DNA of 64,000 nt from positions 868,001 to 932,000 of the forward strand of contig NZ_CP082292.1 in the NCBI RefSeq assembly GCF_019880205.1, in the 5' to 3' direction. The stretch is from Pantoea alfalfae. Its GTDB lineage: Bacteria; Pseudomonadota; Gammaproteobacteria; Enterobacterales; Enterobacteriaceae. Numbering within the stretch: the first letter of the stretch is position 1; the number at the start of each line of letters is the position of its first letter. A program made the translations under genes and the position numbers. Shown in pieces: positions 13,043-23,030 of this stretch. The notes beneath the pieces were generated by a model that did not search any database, was not told the DNA's origin, and was given only the letters and a program-made list of their open reading frames with translations.

Positions 13043-13773
13043 GTCAGCCCGACCTCGCAGCACTGAATGAGATGTCCAAAGTCCAGCGTGCGATGGCGCT
13101 GGCGGCGACCAATGCGCAGCTGGAGAAGTCATCAGCAGAAGAGCGGGTCAGCTGGGCGCTGGAGAATCTGCCGGGCGCCTATGTGCTCTCCTCCAGTTTC
13201 GGTATTCAGGCCGCGGTGTCGCTGCATCTGGTGACGCGTCAGCAGCCCGATATTCCGGTGATCCTGACCGACACTGGCTATCTGTTCCCGGAGACCTATC
13301 GTTTTATTGATGAGCTGGCGAACCAGCTTAATCTCAACCTCAAGGTGTTCCGTGCCGAAACCTCACCGGCCTGGCAGGAAGCGCGCTATGGCAAACTGTG
13401 GGAGCAGGGGGTCGAAGGGATTGAGAAGTATAACGAGATCAATAAAGTCGAGCCGATGAACCGGGCTATTGAAAGCCTGGGTGCCCAGACCTGGTTTGCC
13501 GGTCTGCGCCGCGATCAGTCCGGCAGCCGGGCGAATCTGCCGGTGCTGGGCGTGCAGCGAGGCGTCTTCAAGCTGCTGCCGATTATCGACTGGGATAACC
13601 GCCAGATTCATCAGTATCTGGAGCAGCACAAGCTGAAGTATCATCCGCTGTGGGATGAAGGCTACCTTTCGGTGGGCGATACCCACACCACCCGCAAGTG
13701 GGAGCCGGGTATGGCAGAAGAAGAGACGCGCTTCTTTGGTCTTAAACGCGAGTGTGGTCTGCACGAAGGCTGA
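13039..13773 (+). CDS. cysH: Phosphoadenosine phosphosulfate reductase CysH
   Basis: Reduces PAPS to sulfite with thioredoxin. It has 244 residues, identical in length to the E. coli enzyme. The catalytic cysteine C239 is in the C-terminal KRECGLHEG. There is no pair of extra CC motifs that would mark an iron-sulfur APS reductase, so PAPS specificity is inferred, consistent with the cysC APS kinase gene nearby. It is the last gene of cysJIH and is followed by a strong hairpin. Confidence 0.97.
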   Translation: MSQPDLAALNEMSKVQRAMALAATNAQLEKSSAEERVSWALENLPGAYVLSSSFGIQAAVSLHLVTRQQPDIPVILTDTGYLFPETYRFIDELANQLNLNLKVFRAETSPAWQEARYGKLWEQGVEGIEKYNEINKVEPMNRAIESLGAQTWFAGLRRDQSGSRANLPVLGVQRGVFKLLPIIDWDNRQIHQYLEQHKLKYHPLWDEGYLSVGDTHTTRKWEPGMAEEETRFFGLKRECGLHEG

Positions 13774-13781
13774 TGCCGTGC

Positions 13782-13807
13782 TTCTCTCCCCCGCCAGGGG
13801 GAGAGAA
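13782..13807. terminator. Hairpin between convergent cysH and the YciI-like gene
   Basis: TTCTCTCCCCC pairs perfectly over 11 bp with GGGGGAGAGAA across a 4-base GCCA loop, starting 9 bases after the cysH stop. It is GC-rich with no long T tail. Its place between convergent genes suggests transcription termination or 3'-end protection in both directions. Confidence 0.75.
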
Positions 13808-13836
13808 TGTCTTCGTGCAGTCAGTCAGGCAGGAAG

Positions 13837-14121
13837 TTAAACGCCTTTTAATCCGGCAAACGCCTCCGCTGCACGGGTCACATTCACTTTCGTCACCTCA
13901 TACTCCGCCACCGCGACAAACGGATCTTCCGCTAAGATCGCATCCAGCTTTTCACGTTCCATCTCCCTGACCATCAGCATGCCGCCCGTGCGTGGATCTT
14001 TACGTCCCGCGGCAATAAAAAAGCCCGCATCAAAATAGCGATCGAGCCAGTCGATATGGCCTGCCAGCAGCGCTTCAACCTCTTCTATCGGACGAACGTA
14101 ATTCAGAAATACCACGTACAT
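13837..14121 (-). CDS. YciI-family protein of unknown substrate
   Basis: A 94-residue protein of the YciI-like fold (ferredoxin-like dimeric alpha/beta barrel). The N-terminal MYVVFLNYVRPIEEVEALL, the HIDWLDRYFDAG segment with a conserved His and Asp, the AGRKDPRTGGMLMV stretch and the DPFxxxxxAEYEV motif are family features. It is not the orthologue of E. coli YciI itself. Nine bases separate it from the upstream iap-like gene on the same strand, so the two are probably cotranscribed. The biochemical role is unknown. Confidence 0.85.
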   Translation of the reverse strand: MYVVFLNYVRPIEEVEALLAGHIDWLDRYFDAGFFIAAGRKDPRTGGMLMVREMEREKLDAILAEDPFVAVAEYEVTKVNVTRAAEAFAGLKGV

Positions 14122-14130
14122 GTCAGATCC

Positions 14131-15144
14131 TCACACTTTGGGATTGGTCAGTTCGCTGAGTAGCGGCAGCAGCACGCGAACACTGTCGCGGGTTCGCAGG
14201 GTTATCTGGCCCGGCAGCCAGCGGTCGAGATAGCTCAGATTATCCAAATCAGTCTGATGACGGGTTACGCCATCAGGAAAGTGGTGGCTGCGATGACGCT
14301 GTAACGTGCCATCTTTATTTCCCAGCGTCCAGTTGCTGGCGGTGACATCCAGCAGCGGAAAGCCCGCCCTGTCGAAGGCATTCAGACCGTTGAAGTCTTT
14401 GCGATTCAGCTGGTGGCTGGCAGCGGGAATGCCCAACTGACGGGCCAGTAGCAGAGCGCGGTCGCTGGTCTGCTTGCGAACCGCCCGAGGCGTGTTCATG
14501 CCGCTGTTGAAATAGAGATGATCGCCGGTGATCAGGCTGTTCAGATCGATGACCAGCAGCGTATTTTTCTTCTCACGCGTGCTCATCCGCTCAACATAAT
14601 CATCCATGCCGTGCAGATCGGTTTCTCCGGCGCTGAGCGCCACAAAGCGGATACCGTAGTGCAGCGGTTTGTGACTCAGCTGCTGTGCCAGCTCCAGCAT
14701 CACGCCAAGACCCGACGCATTATCGTCGACGCCCTGCAGACGCAAGCCGCCCAGATTATGATGGACCTGGCTGCTGTTCTGCGGCGTCCAGGTATCCAGA
14801 TGCGCCACGATCAGAATCTCCTGCGGCACGCTGCCTGCACGCGCGGCTATCACCGAGGTGGCCGTGAGCTTATGCCAGCGCTGCGTACCGTCATCCTCCT
14901 GCCATTTATAGCCGGTGTTGAACTGGCGGGTATCGGTTTTATACCCCAGCGCGGTAAATTGCTGTTGCAGATAGTCAGCGGCCATCAGTTCAGCCGGACT
15001 TCCGCTCATCCGGCCAGGAAAATAGGTGGCGATGTGCCGGACCTGCTGTTCGGCAAACTGACCCGCTGGCGCGGCCAGGACCAGCGGGGAAATGAGTGCG
15101 CTAAACAAAACTGTCGCGACCCTCAGGCGGAGGGAACAAAACAT
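14131..15144 (-). CDS. iap: Iap-like M28-family periplasmic protein, possibly catalytically impaired
   Basis: A 337-residue homologue of E. coli Iap (alkaline phosphatase isozyme conversion aminopeptidase, 345 residues). The start chosen at MFCSLRLRVATV gives a signal peptide cleaved near residues 24-25; upstream in-frame starts add a non-conserved tail. The ARHIAT/YFPGRMSGSPAE, AHLDTW (H115), GVDDNASGLGVMLELA (D140) and LYFNSGMNTP segments match Iap. However, the usual Glu-Glu of M28 peptidases reads Gly-Glu here (G173-E174), and the Asp of the LDN-type metal motif reads Asn (N202). Family membership is clear; peptidase activity is doubtful. Confidence 0.82.
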   Translation of the reverse strand: MFCSLRLRVATVLFSALISPLVLAAPAGQFAEQQVRHIATYFPGRMSGSPAELMAADYLQQQFTALGYKTDTRQFNTGYKWQEDDGTQRWHKLTATSVIAARAGSVPQEILIVAHLDTWTPQNSSQVHHNLGGLRLQGVDDNASGLGVMLELAQQLSHKPLHYGIRFVALSAGETDLHGMDDYVERMSTREKKNTLLVIDLNSLITGDHLYFNSGMNTPRAVRKQTSDRALLLARQLGIPAASHQLNRKDFNGLNAFDRAGFPLLDVTASNWTLGNKDGTLQRHRSHHFPDGVTRHQTDLDNLSYLDRWLPGQITLRTRDSVRVLLPLLSELTNPKV

Positions 15145-15509
15145 AGTGCATCCTTTTTTTTCATTATCCGGGAGCCAACAGGCATGCGGGCCAGGGCCAG
15201 CCATGCCGCGCGCATTATACGCCTTTTGTTCTGTGAGCTGGTTAGCGGAATCGGGCGCTGCTCTGAGCGAAAGCACGAACACACATTTATTACTGGCATT
15301 TATCTGCTTTTGCAGACGCAGGCGCGGCCCTGAATGTGTGAACCTGTTCACAAAAAAGCCATTAAATACATCTGCTAAGAACAAATTGTTCTGTGCTTTG
15401 CGGCGTCGTTATTCCATTCGGTAACTACTCATTCCAATTCGTAATTTCATCTGGATAAACTCAGCGACGTATAGTCGCGTTAATACAAAGTTAAATCATC
15501 AGGGTTAAC
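15145..15509. promoter_or_regulatory. Divergent iap-cysG control region
   Basis: This 365-base gap contains no convincing gene. It should hold promoters for the iap/YciI pair (minus) and for cysG-cysDNC (plus). A TATAGT candidate -10 lies at 15470-15475, about 35 bases before the cysG GTG, without a good -35. Two ATTCCA elements about 22 bases apart (around 15413 and 15431) could be half-sites for CysB, but this is only suggestive. No CRISPR repeats or cas genes are present. Confidence 0.45.
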
Positions 15510-16925
15510 GTGGACTATTTGCCTCTTTTTGCCGATCTCTCTGGCCGCCCGGTTCTGGTTGTCGGCGGTGGAGATATTGCGGCGCGAAAAATTGAACTGC
15601 TGCGTCGCGCGCGCGCGCGTATTCAGATCGCCTCTCGTGAACTCTGCCCTGAACTGCAGGCACTGCTGGATAAGCAGGAGCTGGAGTGGGTGGCGACCGC
15701 ATTTGACCCGACCCAGCTGGATGATGTTTTCCTGGTGATTGCCGCCACCGACGACAACCAGCTTAATACCCAGGTTTTTGAAGCCGCAAACGCGCGGCAT
15801 AAGCTGGTTAACGTGGTCGACGACCAGCCAAAATGCACCTTTATCTTCCCGTCGATTGTTGACCGCTCACCGCTGGTGGTGGCGATCTCCTCCAGCGGCA
15901 CCGCACCGGTGCTGGCACGCATGCTGCGCGAAAAAATCGAAACGCTGCTGCCCGCCAGTCTTGGTCAGATGGCGGAGGTAGCCGGACTCTGGCGCGATAA
16001 GGTCAAACAGCGCTTCAGCCGCATGTCCGATCGTCGGCGTTTCTGGGAGCGTGCCTTCGACGGTCTGTTCGCCAGTCAGATGTCCGCCGGTAACGTCGAA
16101 GAGGCGAAGCGCACGCTGGATCGTGAACTGCTGGAAGAGCCAACCCGTCAGGGCGAGATCTTTCTGGTCGGTGCCGGGCCGGGCGACAGCGGCCTGCTGA
16201 CGCTGCGTGGCCTGCAGGTAATGCAGTTAGCCGATGTGGTGCTCTACGACCATCTGGTCAGCGAAGAGGTGCTGGACCTGGTGCGTCGCGACGCCGACCG
16301 CATCTGCGTCGGTAAACGCGCCAGCGCGCATACGTTGCCGCAGGAAGAGATTAATCAGTTGCTGGTTTCACTGGCGCTGAAAGGTAAGCGCGTTGTCCGC
16401 CTTAAGGGCGGCGATCCCTTTATCTTTGGCCGCGGCGGCGAAGAGCTGCAGGCGGCACAGCAGGCGGGCGTGCCGTTCCAGGTGGTGCCGGGCGTCACCG
16501 CGGCTGCCGGCGCGACAGCCTATGCCGGGATTCCGCTGACCCATCGCGATTACGCGCAGAGCGTGATGTTTATTACCGGTCACTGCCGTCCCGATGGCGA
16601 TGATATTGACTGGCCATCGCTGGCGCGTGCGCGTCAGACGCTGGCGATCTACATGGGCACGGTTAAAGCAGCCGCTATCAGCGCAGCGCTGATTCAGCAC
16701 GGTCGCGCGCCATCAACGCCAGTGGCGGTGATCAGTCGCGGCACCCGTCAGGATCAACAGGTGCTGACCGGCACCTTAGAACAACTTGAGGCGCTGGCCG
16801 CCTCGGCACCTACTCCGGCGCTGCTGGTGATTGGAGAGGTGGTTAATCTGCACGGGCAACTCGCCTGGTTTAAACATTCAGCACAACAGGGGACTCGCGA
16901 GTCCGCCGTTGTCAATCTGGCTTGA
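15510..16925 (+). CDS. cysG: Siroheme synthase CysG (trifunctional)
   Basis: Makes siroheme from uroporphyrinogen III: C-terminal SUMT methyltransferase, N-terminal precorrin-2 dehydrogenase and sirohydrochlorin ferrochelatase. It has 471 residues (E. coli 457) and starts with GTG. The NAD-binding motif [11 protein letters not shown] is near residue 18 and [16 protein letters not shown] near 130. The SUMT part begins [15 protein letters not shown] near 219 and contains [16 protein letters not shown]. It lies 9 bases before cysD, so here the cofactor gene is in the sulfate-activation operon. In E. coli it is next to nirBD instead. Confidence 0.95.
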   Translation: MDYLPLFADLSGRPVLVVGGGDIAARKIELLRRARARIQIASRELCPELQALLDKQELEWVATAFDPTQLDDVFLVIAATDDNQLNTQVFEAANARHKLVNVVDDQPKCTFIFPSIVDRSPLVVAISSSGTAPVLARMLREKIETLLPASLGQMAEVAGLWRDKVKQRFSRMSDRRRFWERAFDGLFASQMSAGNVEEAKRTLDRELLEEPTRQGEIFLVGAGPGDSGLLTLRGLQVMQLADVVLYDHLVSEEVLDLVRRDADRICVGKRASAHTLPQEEINQLLVSLALKGKRVVRLKGGDPFIFGRGGEELQAAQQAGVPFQVVPGVTAAAGATAYAGIPLTHRDYAQSVMFITGHCRPDGDDIDWPSLARARQTLAIYMGTVKAAAISAALIQHGRAPSTPVAVISRGTRQDQQVLTGTLEQLEALAASAPTPALLVIGEVVNLHGQLAWFKHSAQQGTRESAVVNLA

Positions 16926-16934
16926 GGGAAAATC

Positions 16935-17843
16935 ATGGACCAAAAACGACTCACTCATCTGCGTCAGCTGGAGGCGGAGAGTATCCACATCATTCGCGAA
17001 GTGGCAGCGGAGTTCAGCAACCCGGTGATGATGTACTCCATCGGCAAAGACTCCTCGGTGATGCTGCATCTGGCGCGTAAAGCCTTTTATCCGGGCACGC
17101 TGCCGTTCCCGCTGCTGCATGTGGATACCGGCTGGAAATTCCGTGAAATGTACGCGTTTCGCGACCGCACCGTGAAAGCGATGGGCGCAGAGTTGCTGGT
17201 TCACCGCAATCCGGAAGGCGTGGCGATGGGGATTAACCCTTTTGTCCACGGCAGTGCCAAACACACTGACATTATGAAGACCGAAGGGCTGAAGCAGGCG
17301 CTGAACAAATATGGTTTTGATGCGGCCTTTGGTGGCGCTCGTCGCGATGAAGAAAAGTCACGCGCCAAAGAGCGTATCTACTCCTTCCGTGACCGCTTCC
17401 ATCGCTGGGATCCGAAAAACCAGCGTCCTGAGCTGTGGCACAACTACAACGGCCAGATCAACAAAGGCGAGAGCATCCGTGTCTTCCCGCTGTCGAACTG
17501 GACCGAACTGGATATCTGGCAGTACATCTTCCTGGAAAACATCGAGATCGTGCCGCTCTATCTCGCCGCGCCGCGTCCGGTGCTGGAGCGTGATGGCATG
17601 CTGATGATGATCGATGACGATCGCATCAACCTGCAGCCGGGTGAAGAGATCACCCAGCGGATGGTCCGTTTCCGTACGCTCGGCTGCTGGCCGCTGACTG
17701 GGGCGGTAGAGTCCGAAGCGCAGACGCTGCCGGAGATCATCGAAGAGATGCTGGTCTCCACCACCAGCGAGCGTCAGGGTCGCATGATCGATCGCGATCA
17801 GTCCGGTTCGATGGAACTGAAAAAACGCCAGGGTTATTTCTAA
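16935..17843 (+). CDS. cysD: Sulfate adenylyltransferase subunit 2 CysD
   Basis: The adenylyltransferase subunit that makes APS from sulfate and ATP, driven by GTP hydrolysis on CysN. It has 302 residues, as in E. coli. The PP-loop region [20 protein letters not shown] is near residue 33. The C-terminal [20 protein letters not shown] is conserved. It lies in cysG-cysD-cysN-cysC with short gaps (9, 11 bases) and a one-base overlap. Confidence 0.97.
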   Translation: MDQKRLTHLRQLEAESIHIIREVAAEFSNPVMMYSIGKDSSVMLHLARKAFYPGTLPFPLLHVDTGWKFREMYAFRDRTVKAMGAELLVHRNPEGVAMGINPFVHGSAKHTDIMKTEGLKQALNKYGFDAAFGGARRDEEKSRAKERIYSFRDRFHRWDPKNQRPELWHNYNGQINKGESIRVFPLSNWTELDIWQYIFLENIEIVPLYLAAPRPVLERDGMLMMIDDDRINLQPGEEITQRMVRFRTLGCWPLTGAVESEAQTLPEIIEEMLVSTTSERQGRMIDRDQSGSMELKKRQGYF

Positions 17844-17854
17844 GGAGACGCCAG

Positions 17855-19282
17855 ATGAATACCGTAATTGCACAACAGATTGCCGACCAGGGCGGCGTTG
17901 AAGCCTGGCTGACCGCTCAACAGCATAAGAGCCTGCTGCGTTTTCTGACCTGCGGCAGCGTGGACGACGGAAAAAGTACCCTGATTGGGCGTCTGCTGCA
18001 TGACACCCGTCAGATCTATGAAGATCAGCTTTCATCACTGCACAACGACAGCAAACGACACGGCACCCAGGGCGAGAAGCTCGATCTGGCGCTGCTGGTG
18101 GATGGCCTGCAGGCGGAGCGTGAGCAGGGCATTACTATTGATGTGGCCTACCGCTACTTCTCGACCGAAAAGCGTAAATTTATTATCGCGGACACGCCGG
18201 GACATGAGCAGTACACCCGCAACATGGCGACCGGCGCGTCAACCTGCGATCTGGCGATCCTGCTGATCGATGCACGTAAAGGCGTACTGGATCAGACCCG
18301 CCGTCACAGCTTTATCTCAACGCTGTTGGGCATCAAACACCTGGTGGTGGCGATCAACAAGATGGACCTGGTGGAGTACGATCAGGCACGCTTCGAGCAG
18401 ATCAAACAGGATTACCTGGATTTTGCTGCCCAGCTGCCGGAAGACCTTGATATCCGCTTTGTGCCAATGTCAGCGCTGGAAGGGGACAACGTTGCCTCTG
18501 CCAGTCAGACCATGCCGTGGTACAGCGGACCGACCCTGCTGGATGTACTGGAAACCGTGGAGCTGAAGCGCGTTGTCGATCATCAGCCGATGCGTTTCCC
18601 GGTGCAGTATGTGAACCGTCCCAACCTGGATTTCCGTGGCTATGCCGGTACTCTGGCGTCGGGCAGCGTGCAGGTGGGCCAGCGGGTAAAAGTGCTGCCG
18701 TCTGGCGTGGAGTCGACTATTGCCCGTATTGTGACTTTTGATGGCGATTTGCAGGAAGCGGGTGCAGGCGAAGCGATTACGCTGGTACTGCAGGATGAGA
18801 TTGATATCAGCCGTGGCGATCTGCTGGTGGATGCCAGCGAAGCACTGGCTGCGGTGCAGTCTGCCAGCGTTGATGTGGTCTGGATGGCGGAACAGCCGCT
18901 GCAGGCCGGTCAGAGCTATGACCTGAAAATCGCCGGTAAGAAAACCCGTGGTCGCGTTGAGAAGGTGCTGCATCAGGTCGAGATCAATTCGCTGGAGACG
19001 CGTCAGGTCGATTCGCTGCCGCTGAACGGTATTGGTCGCATTGAGATCACCTTTGACGAACCAATGGTGCTCGATAGCTATCAGCAGAACCCGGTAACCG
19101 GCGGCATGATCTTTATCGATCGCCTGAGTAACGTCACCGTGGGTGCCGGCATGATCCATCAGCCAAACCATGATGCGCCGGTTAACAGCGGTGAGTTCAG
19201 CGCGTTTGAGCTGGAACTGAATGCGCTGGTGCGTCGTCACTTCCCACACTGGAACGCGCGCGACCTGCTGGGCGGTCAATAA
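17855..19282 (+). CDS. cysN: Sulfate adenylyltransferase subunit 1 CysN (GTPase)
   Basis: Elongation-factor-like GTPase partner of CysD. It has 475 residues, matching E. coli. The G1 motif GSVDDGKST is near residue 34, G3 DTPGHEQYT near 112 and G4 NKMD near 168. Beta-barrel domains 2 and 3 follow. It is not fused to CysC; the separate cysC gene starts in the stop codon of cysN (TAATG). A GGAG ribosome-binding site precedes the ATG. Confidence 0.97.
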   Translation: MNTVIAQQIADQGGVEAWLTAQQHKSLLRFLTCGSVDDGKSTLIGRLLHDTRQIYEDQLSSLHNDSKRHGTQGEKLDLALLVDGLQAEREQGITIDVAYRYFSTEKRKFIIADTPGHEQYTRNMATGASTCDLAILLIDARKGVLDQTRRHSFISTLLGIKHLVVAINKMDLVEYDQARFEQIKQDYLDFAAQLPEDLDIRFVPMSALEGDNVASASQTMPWYSGPTLLDVLETVELKRVVDHQPMRFPVQYVNRPNLDFRGYAGTLASGSVQVGQRVKVLPSGVESTIARIVTFDGDLQEAGAGEAITLVLQDEIDISRGDLLVDASEALAAVQSASVDVVWMAEQPLQAGQSYDLKIAGKKTRGRVEKVLHQVEINSLETRQVDSLPLNGIGRIEITFDEPMVLDSYQQNPVTGGMIFIDRLSNVTVGAGMIHQPNHDAPVNSGEFSAFELELNALVRRHFPHWNARDLLGGQ

Positions 19283-19887
19283 TGGCGCAGCACGATGATA
19301 ACGTGGTGTGGCATGACCATCCGGTAACACGTGCTTCTCGCGAGCAGCAGCACGGCCATCAGGGCGTGGTGCTGTGGTTCACCGGGCTTTCGGGCTCGGG
19401 GAAATCCACCGTCGCAGGTGCGCTGGAGCAGGCGCTGCACCGCATCGGTGTCAGCACCTATCTGCTGGATGGTGACAATGTGCGTCACGGCCTCTGTCGT
19501 GACCTCGGCTTCAGCGATGATGACCGCAAGGAGAACATCCGTCGGGTCGGTGAAGTGGCGAAGCTGATGGTGGATGCCGGACTCGTGGTGCTCACCGCCT
19601 TTATTTCGCCGCATCGCGCCGAGCGTCAGATGGTGCGCGACCTGCTGGAGCCAGGGCAGTTTATCGAGGTGTTTGTCGATACACCGTTAGCGGTGTGTGA
19701 AGCGCGCGATCCGAAAGGTTTATATCGCAAAGCGCGCGCCGGTGAGCTGCGTAATTTCACCGGCATCGACAGCGTCTATGAGGCGCCAGACAGCCCGGAA
19801 ATCAAGCTGGATGGCGAACAATTGGTTACAAAACTGGCTGCCCAATTGTTAGACCTGCTGCGCGACCGCGATATCATCAGATCCTGA
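19282..19887 (+). CDS. cysC: Adenylylsulfate kinase CysC
   Basis: Phosphorylates APS to PAPS for CysH. It has 201 residues, as in E. coli. The Walker A motif is GLSGSGKST near residue 35. [16 protein letters not shown] and the FISPHRAER loop with the phosphorylatable serine are present. It is the last gene of cysG-cysDNC, translationally coupled to cysN, and is followed by a 10-bp hairpin. Confidence 0.97.
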   Translation: MAQHDDNVVWHDHPVTRASREQQHGHQGVVLWFTGLSGSGKSTVAGALEQALHRIGVSTYLLDGDNVRHGLCRDLGFSDDDRKENIRRVGEVAKLMVDAGLVVLTAFISPHRAERQMVRDLLEPGQFIEVFVDTPLAVCEARDPKGLYRKARAGELRNFTGIDSVYEAPDSPEIKLDGEQLVTKLAAQLLDLLRDRDIIRS

Positions 19888-19894
19888 AGAGACA

Positions 19895-19920
19895 GCGGCA
19901 GATCGGGTCTGATCTGCCGC
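19895..19920 (+). terminator. Hairpin after cysC
   Basis: GCGGCAGATC pairs perfectly with GATCTGCCGC across a 6-base loop. No T-run follows (CCTCGCG), so termination may be inefficient, or the element may act on mRNA stability. Confidence 0.6.
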
Positions 19921-19941
19921 CCTCGCGCCAACAGGATGCCT

Positions 19942-20262
19942 ATGCAGAACATTACCCCAATGCTCGCCCGTAAAGATGACTCAGCCCCGGATGAGCCACG
20001 CTCACTGCTGCCGGGCGGCGTTATCGGCTTTCTTGCTTACTGGTGTGCGCTGGCGATTCCATTCCTGCTGTTCGGCTCTAACACGCTGTTTTTCTTTCTC
20101 TATACCTGGCCATTCTTTCTGGCGCTGTTGCCGGTCGCTGTGGTGACGGGTATTGCACTGAATACGCTGCTGAGCGGGCAGTGGCTCTGGGCCGCGCTTG
20201 CCACAGTGATTATGGTGGTCACGCTCTTCTGGTTAATGTTCTCATTTCTTTCTGGCTGGTAA
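19942..20262 (+). CDS. ygbE: Inner-membrane protein YgbE (DUF3561)
   Basis: Small membrane protein of unknown function with about 106 residues, homologous to E. coli YgbE. Its core GSNTLFFFLYTWPFFLALLPVAVV is nearly identical. Three hydrophobic helices are visible (about residues 26-45, 48-70 and 78-100). The second of two close ATGs is chosen because AGGA lies 5 bases before it; the first ATG lies within that ribosome-binding site. The order cysC-ygbE-ftsB is conserved. Confidence 0.88.
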   Translation: MQNITPMLARKDDSAPDEPRSLLPGGVIGFLAYWCALAIPFLLFGSNTLFFFLYTWPFFLALLPVAVVTGIALNTLLSGQWLWAALATVIMVVTLFWLMFSFLSGW

Positions 20263-20431
20263 GCCATCACTGCGTCTGTGCTGATGTGCAAACGCATCGG
20301 CAGGTTACAAATCTTTTCCCGCCAGAATCGGTACTGATTACCCGGACGCGCAGCAAAGCATGCCATTTTCGCCGCTGGTGTGGAGTCCTGTGCAAAGTTA
20401 TGGGATGATTGGGCCGTTTTTAGGGGGCGGG

Positions 20432-20749
20432 ATGGGAAAACTGACGTTACTGTTATTGGTGCTGCTAGGCTGGCTGCAATATTCATTGTGGCTGGGGAAA
20501 AATGGCATCCATGACTATACGCGCGTCAATGATGATGTCGCGGTGCAACAGGCAAACAATGCCAAACTGAAATCGCGAAACGATCAGCTGTTTGCCGAAA
20601 TTGATGACCTCAATGGCGGCTCGGAAGCGATCGAGGAGCGTGCGCGCAATGAACTGGGCATGATTAAGCCCGGTGAGACCTTCTATCGTCTGGTGCCTGA
20701 CCAGAATAAACGCAACGCGCAACAATCAGCGCAAAACCTACAACGATAA
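20432..20749 (+). CDS. ftsB: Cell division protein FtsB
   Basis: Bitopic divisome protein that forms a complex with FtsL and FtsQ. It has 105 residues starting [18 protein letters not shown], which is the single transmembrane helix. A periplasmic coiled coil (about 28-65) and the conserved segment [21 protein letters not shown] follow. The start is set by an AGGGGGCGG ribosome-binding site and identity to E. coli. The 169-base gap before it shows no gene. ispD begins 3 bases after its stop. Confidence 0.95.
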   Translation: MGKLTLLLLVLLGWLQYSLWLGKNGIHDYTRVNDDVAVQQANNAKLKSRNDQLFAEIDDLNGGSEAIEERARNELGMIKPGETFYRLVPDQNKRNAQQSAQNLQR

Positions 20750-20752
20750 ATC

Positions 20753-21469
20753 ATGAACACTCTGGCCTCCCTTGCGGATGTGATTGCCGTGGTGCCCGCT
20801 GCCGGGATCGGCAGCCGCATGCAGGCAACCTGTCCAAAGCAGTATCTGACGATTGGTCAGCACACCCTTCTGGAACACAGCATTGCACGTCTGTTTTCCC
20901 ATCCCGCTATCAGACAGGTGATTGTTGCCCTTAGCCCCGATGACGAGCACTTTGCTTCCCTGCCGCTGGCACGCGATCCGCGCGTGGTCAGGGTCACAGG
21001 CGGAGAGACCCGTGCCGAATCGGTGCTGGCAGGACTCCAGGCCGCACAGGGTTCCGCCTGGGTGCTGGTCCATGACGCTGCGCGTCCCTGTCTGCATCCC
21101 GACGATCTCCAGCAACTGCTCAACGTGCGCGAACAGAGCCACGTAGGCGGAATTCTGGCCGCGCCCGTGCGCGACACGATGAAGCGGGGCGAGCCGGGCA
21201 AAGCGGCAGTGGCCCATACCGTAGAACGTGACGATCTCTGGCACGCTTTAACACCGCAATTTTTCCCTCATGCACTGCTCACCGCCTGCCTGACGCGGGC
21301 GCTGGCAGAAGGCGCGACCATCACCGATGAGGCGTCGGCGCTAGAGTATTGCGGCTACCATCCGCTGTTAGTCAGCGGACGCAGTGATAACATCAAAGTC
21401 ACCCGGCCAGAAGATCTGGCGCTGGCGGCTTTTTATCTGAGTCAGATTCAATTAGAGGAGAGCGCATGA
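20753..21469 (+). CDS. ispD: 2-C-methyl-D-erythritol 4-phosphate cytidylyltransferase IspD
   Basis: Third step of the MEP isoprenoid pathway: makes CDP-methylerythritol from MEP and CTP. It has 238 residues (E. coli 236). The nucleotide-binding motif [19 protein letters not shown] is at the N-terminus; [22 protein letters not shown] and the C-terminal [14 protein letters not shown] are conserved. It is coupled to ispF through ATGATG at its stop codon. Confidence 0.97.
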   Translation: MNTLASLADVIAVVPAAGIGSRMQATCPKQYLTIGQHTLLEHSIARLFSHPAIRQVIVALSPDDEHFASLPLARDPRVVRVTGGETRAESVLAGLQAAQGSAWVLVHDAARPCLHPDDLQQLLNVREQSHVGGILAAPVRDTMKRGEPGKAAVAHTVERDDLWHALTPQFFPHALLTACLTRALAEGATITDEASALEYCGYHPLLVSGRSDNIKVTRPEDLALAAFYLSQIQLEESA

Positions 21470-21951
21470 TGCGTATCGGTCACGGTTTTGACGTTCACGC
21501 CTTTGGCGGAGAAGGTCCGTTAGTGATTGGCGGTGTGCGGATCCCGTTTGAACACGGTTTTATCGCCCATTCGGATGGCGATGTAGCGCTGCATGCGCTG
21601 ACTGACGCGCTGCTTGGCGCAGTAGCGATGGGCGACATCGGCAAGCTGTTTCCCGACACCGATCCGGCCTTTAAAGGGGCGGACAGCCGCGGCCTGTTGC
21701 GAGAGGCCTGGCGTCGTATCGAAGCCAAAGGCTATCGTATCGGTAATGTCGACGTTACGATTATTGCTCAGGCTCCGAAAATGCTGCCGCACGTGCCACA
21801 GATGCGCATCAACATTGCAGAAGATTTAGGCTGCCATATGGATGCGGTCAACGTCAAAGCGACCACCACCGAGAAGCTCGGCTTTACCGGGCGCGGCGAA
21901 GGCATCGCCTGTGAAGCGGTCGCGTTAGTTCTGAAAGCTGACAGCCAATGA
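21469..21951 (+). CDS. ispF: 2-C-methyl-D-erythritol 2,4-cyclodiphosphate synthase IspF
   Basis: Cyclises CDP-methylerythritol phosphate to MEcPP in the MEP pathway. It has 160 residues (E. coli 159). The N-terminal [12 protein letters not shown] supplies metal-binding Asp and His; [35 protein letters not shown] and the C-terminal [20 protein letters not shown] are typical. Two adjacent ATGs are possible; the second is preferred because GAGGAG then has a 7-base spacing. It overlaps truD by four bases. Confidence 0.96.
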   Translation: MRIGHGFDVHAFGGEGPLVIGGVRIPFEHGFIAHSDGDVALHALTDALLGAVAMGDIGKLFPDTDPAFKGADSRGLLREAWRRIEAKGYRIGNVDVTIIAQAPKMLPHVPQMRINIAEDLGCHMDAVNVKATTTEKLGFTGRGEGIACEAVALVLKADSQ

Positions 21952-22988
21952 CGCTGAATTACCTGCACGGCACGCCCACAGCCGTCGGCGTGATCAAAGC
22001 CAACCCGGAAGATTTCGTGGTGGTGGAAGACCTCGGGTATGGCGCGGATGGGGAAGGTGAGCATCTGCTGGTGCGTATCCGTAAGGTCGGGGCCAATACC
22101 CGCTTTGTGGCGGAGGCGCTGGCTAAGTATCTTGGTATTCATCAGCGCGACATGAGCTATGCCGGGATGAAAGACCGCCATGCGGTCACGGAGCAGACCC
22201 TCTGTTTTCGTCTGCCAGGCAATGCGATGCCCGATCTGCGTGGTTTTTCGCTTGAGGGCGTCGACATTCTGCAGGTGGTACGCCACAAGCGTAAGCTGCG
22301 CATCGGCGCACTGGCAGGGAATGCGTTCCGGCTGGTCATTCGCCAGATCAGCGATCGTGATGCGGTTGAAACGCGTCTGGCGCAGATTCGCGATGCGGGC
22401 GCGCCCAACTATTTTGGTGAACAGCGTTTTGGTCGCGGCGGCAATAACCTGGAGATGGCGGAAAAGTGGGCGCGCAATGAGATCATTATTCGCGACCGCA
22501 ACAAGCGCAGCCTGATGCTTTCTGCCGCACGCAGTGCGCTGTTTAATCAGGTGACCAGTGCGCGTCTGCAAAAGCAGGGCAGCCTGACGCAGGTGCTCAA
22601 CGGCGATGCTTTGCAGCTGACTGGCCGTGGCAGCTGGTTTGTTGCCCAGCCTGATGAACTTGCAGAGTCACAGCGCCGGGTTGAACAGCATGAGCTGCGC
22701 ATTACCGCGCCGCTGCCCGGACGCGGTGAGCCTGGCCCGCAGGCTGACGCGCTGGCCTTTGAGCAGCAGGCGCTGGCGGATGAGTCGCTGCTGCTGGAAT
22801 TAATGGAACGTGAGAAGGTCGATGCCGCCCGCCGCGCCATGCTGGTGGTGCCGCGCGATATGCAATGGAGCTGGTGGGATGACGTCACGCTGGAACTGGC
22901 GTTCTGGCTGCCTGCGGGTAGCTTTGCCACCAGCGTGGTCCGGGAGCTGCTGACTCAAACGGATGCGCCCGATCAGCCTGATGAGTAA
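21948..22988 (+). CDS. truD: tRNA pseudouridine-13 synthase TruD
   Basis: Isomerises U13 in tRNA(Glu) and others. It has 346 residues (E. coli 349). The catalytic Asp is D76 within [41 protein letters not shown] and the TRUD-domain end [20 protein letters not shown] are all present. It is coupled to ispF (ATGA). In E. coli surE overlaps or nearly abuts truD; here a 191-base gap with a hairpin follows. Confidence 0.95.
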   Translation: MTLNYLHGTPTAVGVIKANPEDFVVVEDLGYGADGEGEHLLVRIRKVGANTRFVAEALAKYLGIHQRDMSYAGMKDRHAVTEQTLCFRLPGNAMPDLRGFSLEGVDILQVVRHKRKLRIGALAGNAFRLVIRQISDRDAVETRLAQIRDAGAPNYFGEQRFGRGGNNLEMAEKWARNEIIIRDRNKRSLMLSAARSALFNQVTSARLQKQGSLTQVLNGDALQLTGRGSWFVAQPDELAESQRRVEQHELRITAPLPGRGEPGPQADALAFEQQALADESLLLELMEREKVDAARRAMLVVPRDMQWSWWDDVTLELAFWLPAGSFATSVVRELLTQTDAPDQPDE

Positions 22989-22993
22989 TCTTC

Positions 22994-23030
22994 GCTGCAA
23001 CATGACCCGACTTGTGGGTAATGTTGCGGC
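22994..23030 (+). repeat. Imperfect hairpin directly after truD
   Basis: GCTGCAACAT pairs with ATGTTGCGGC (one G-T pair) with an inner GACCC/GGGT stem, starting 6 bases after the truD stop. An AAACCCCC tail follows rather than Ts. It could be a weak terminator or an mRNA 3'-end stabiliser. The rest of the 191-base gap shows no gene and should contain the surE promoter. Confidence 0.5.

Noticed and set aside
14518..15333. 271-codon plus-strand frame across the iap region
   Set aside because: It is antisense to the conserved Iap-like gene, a high-GC shadow frame.
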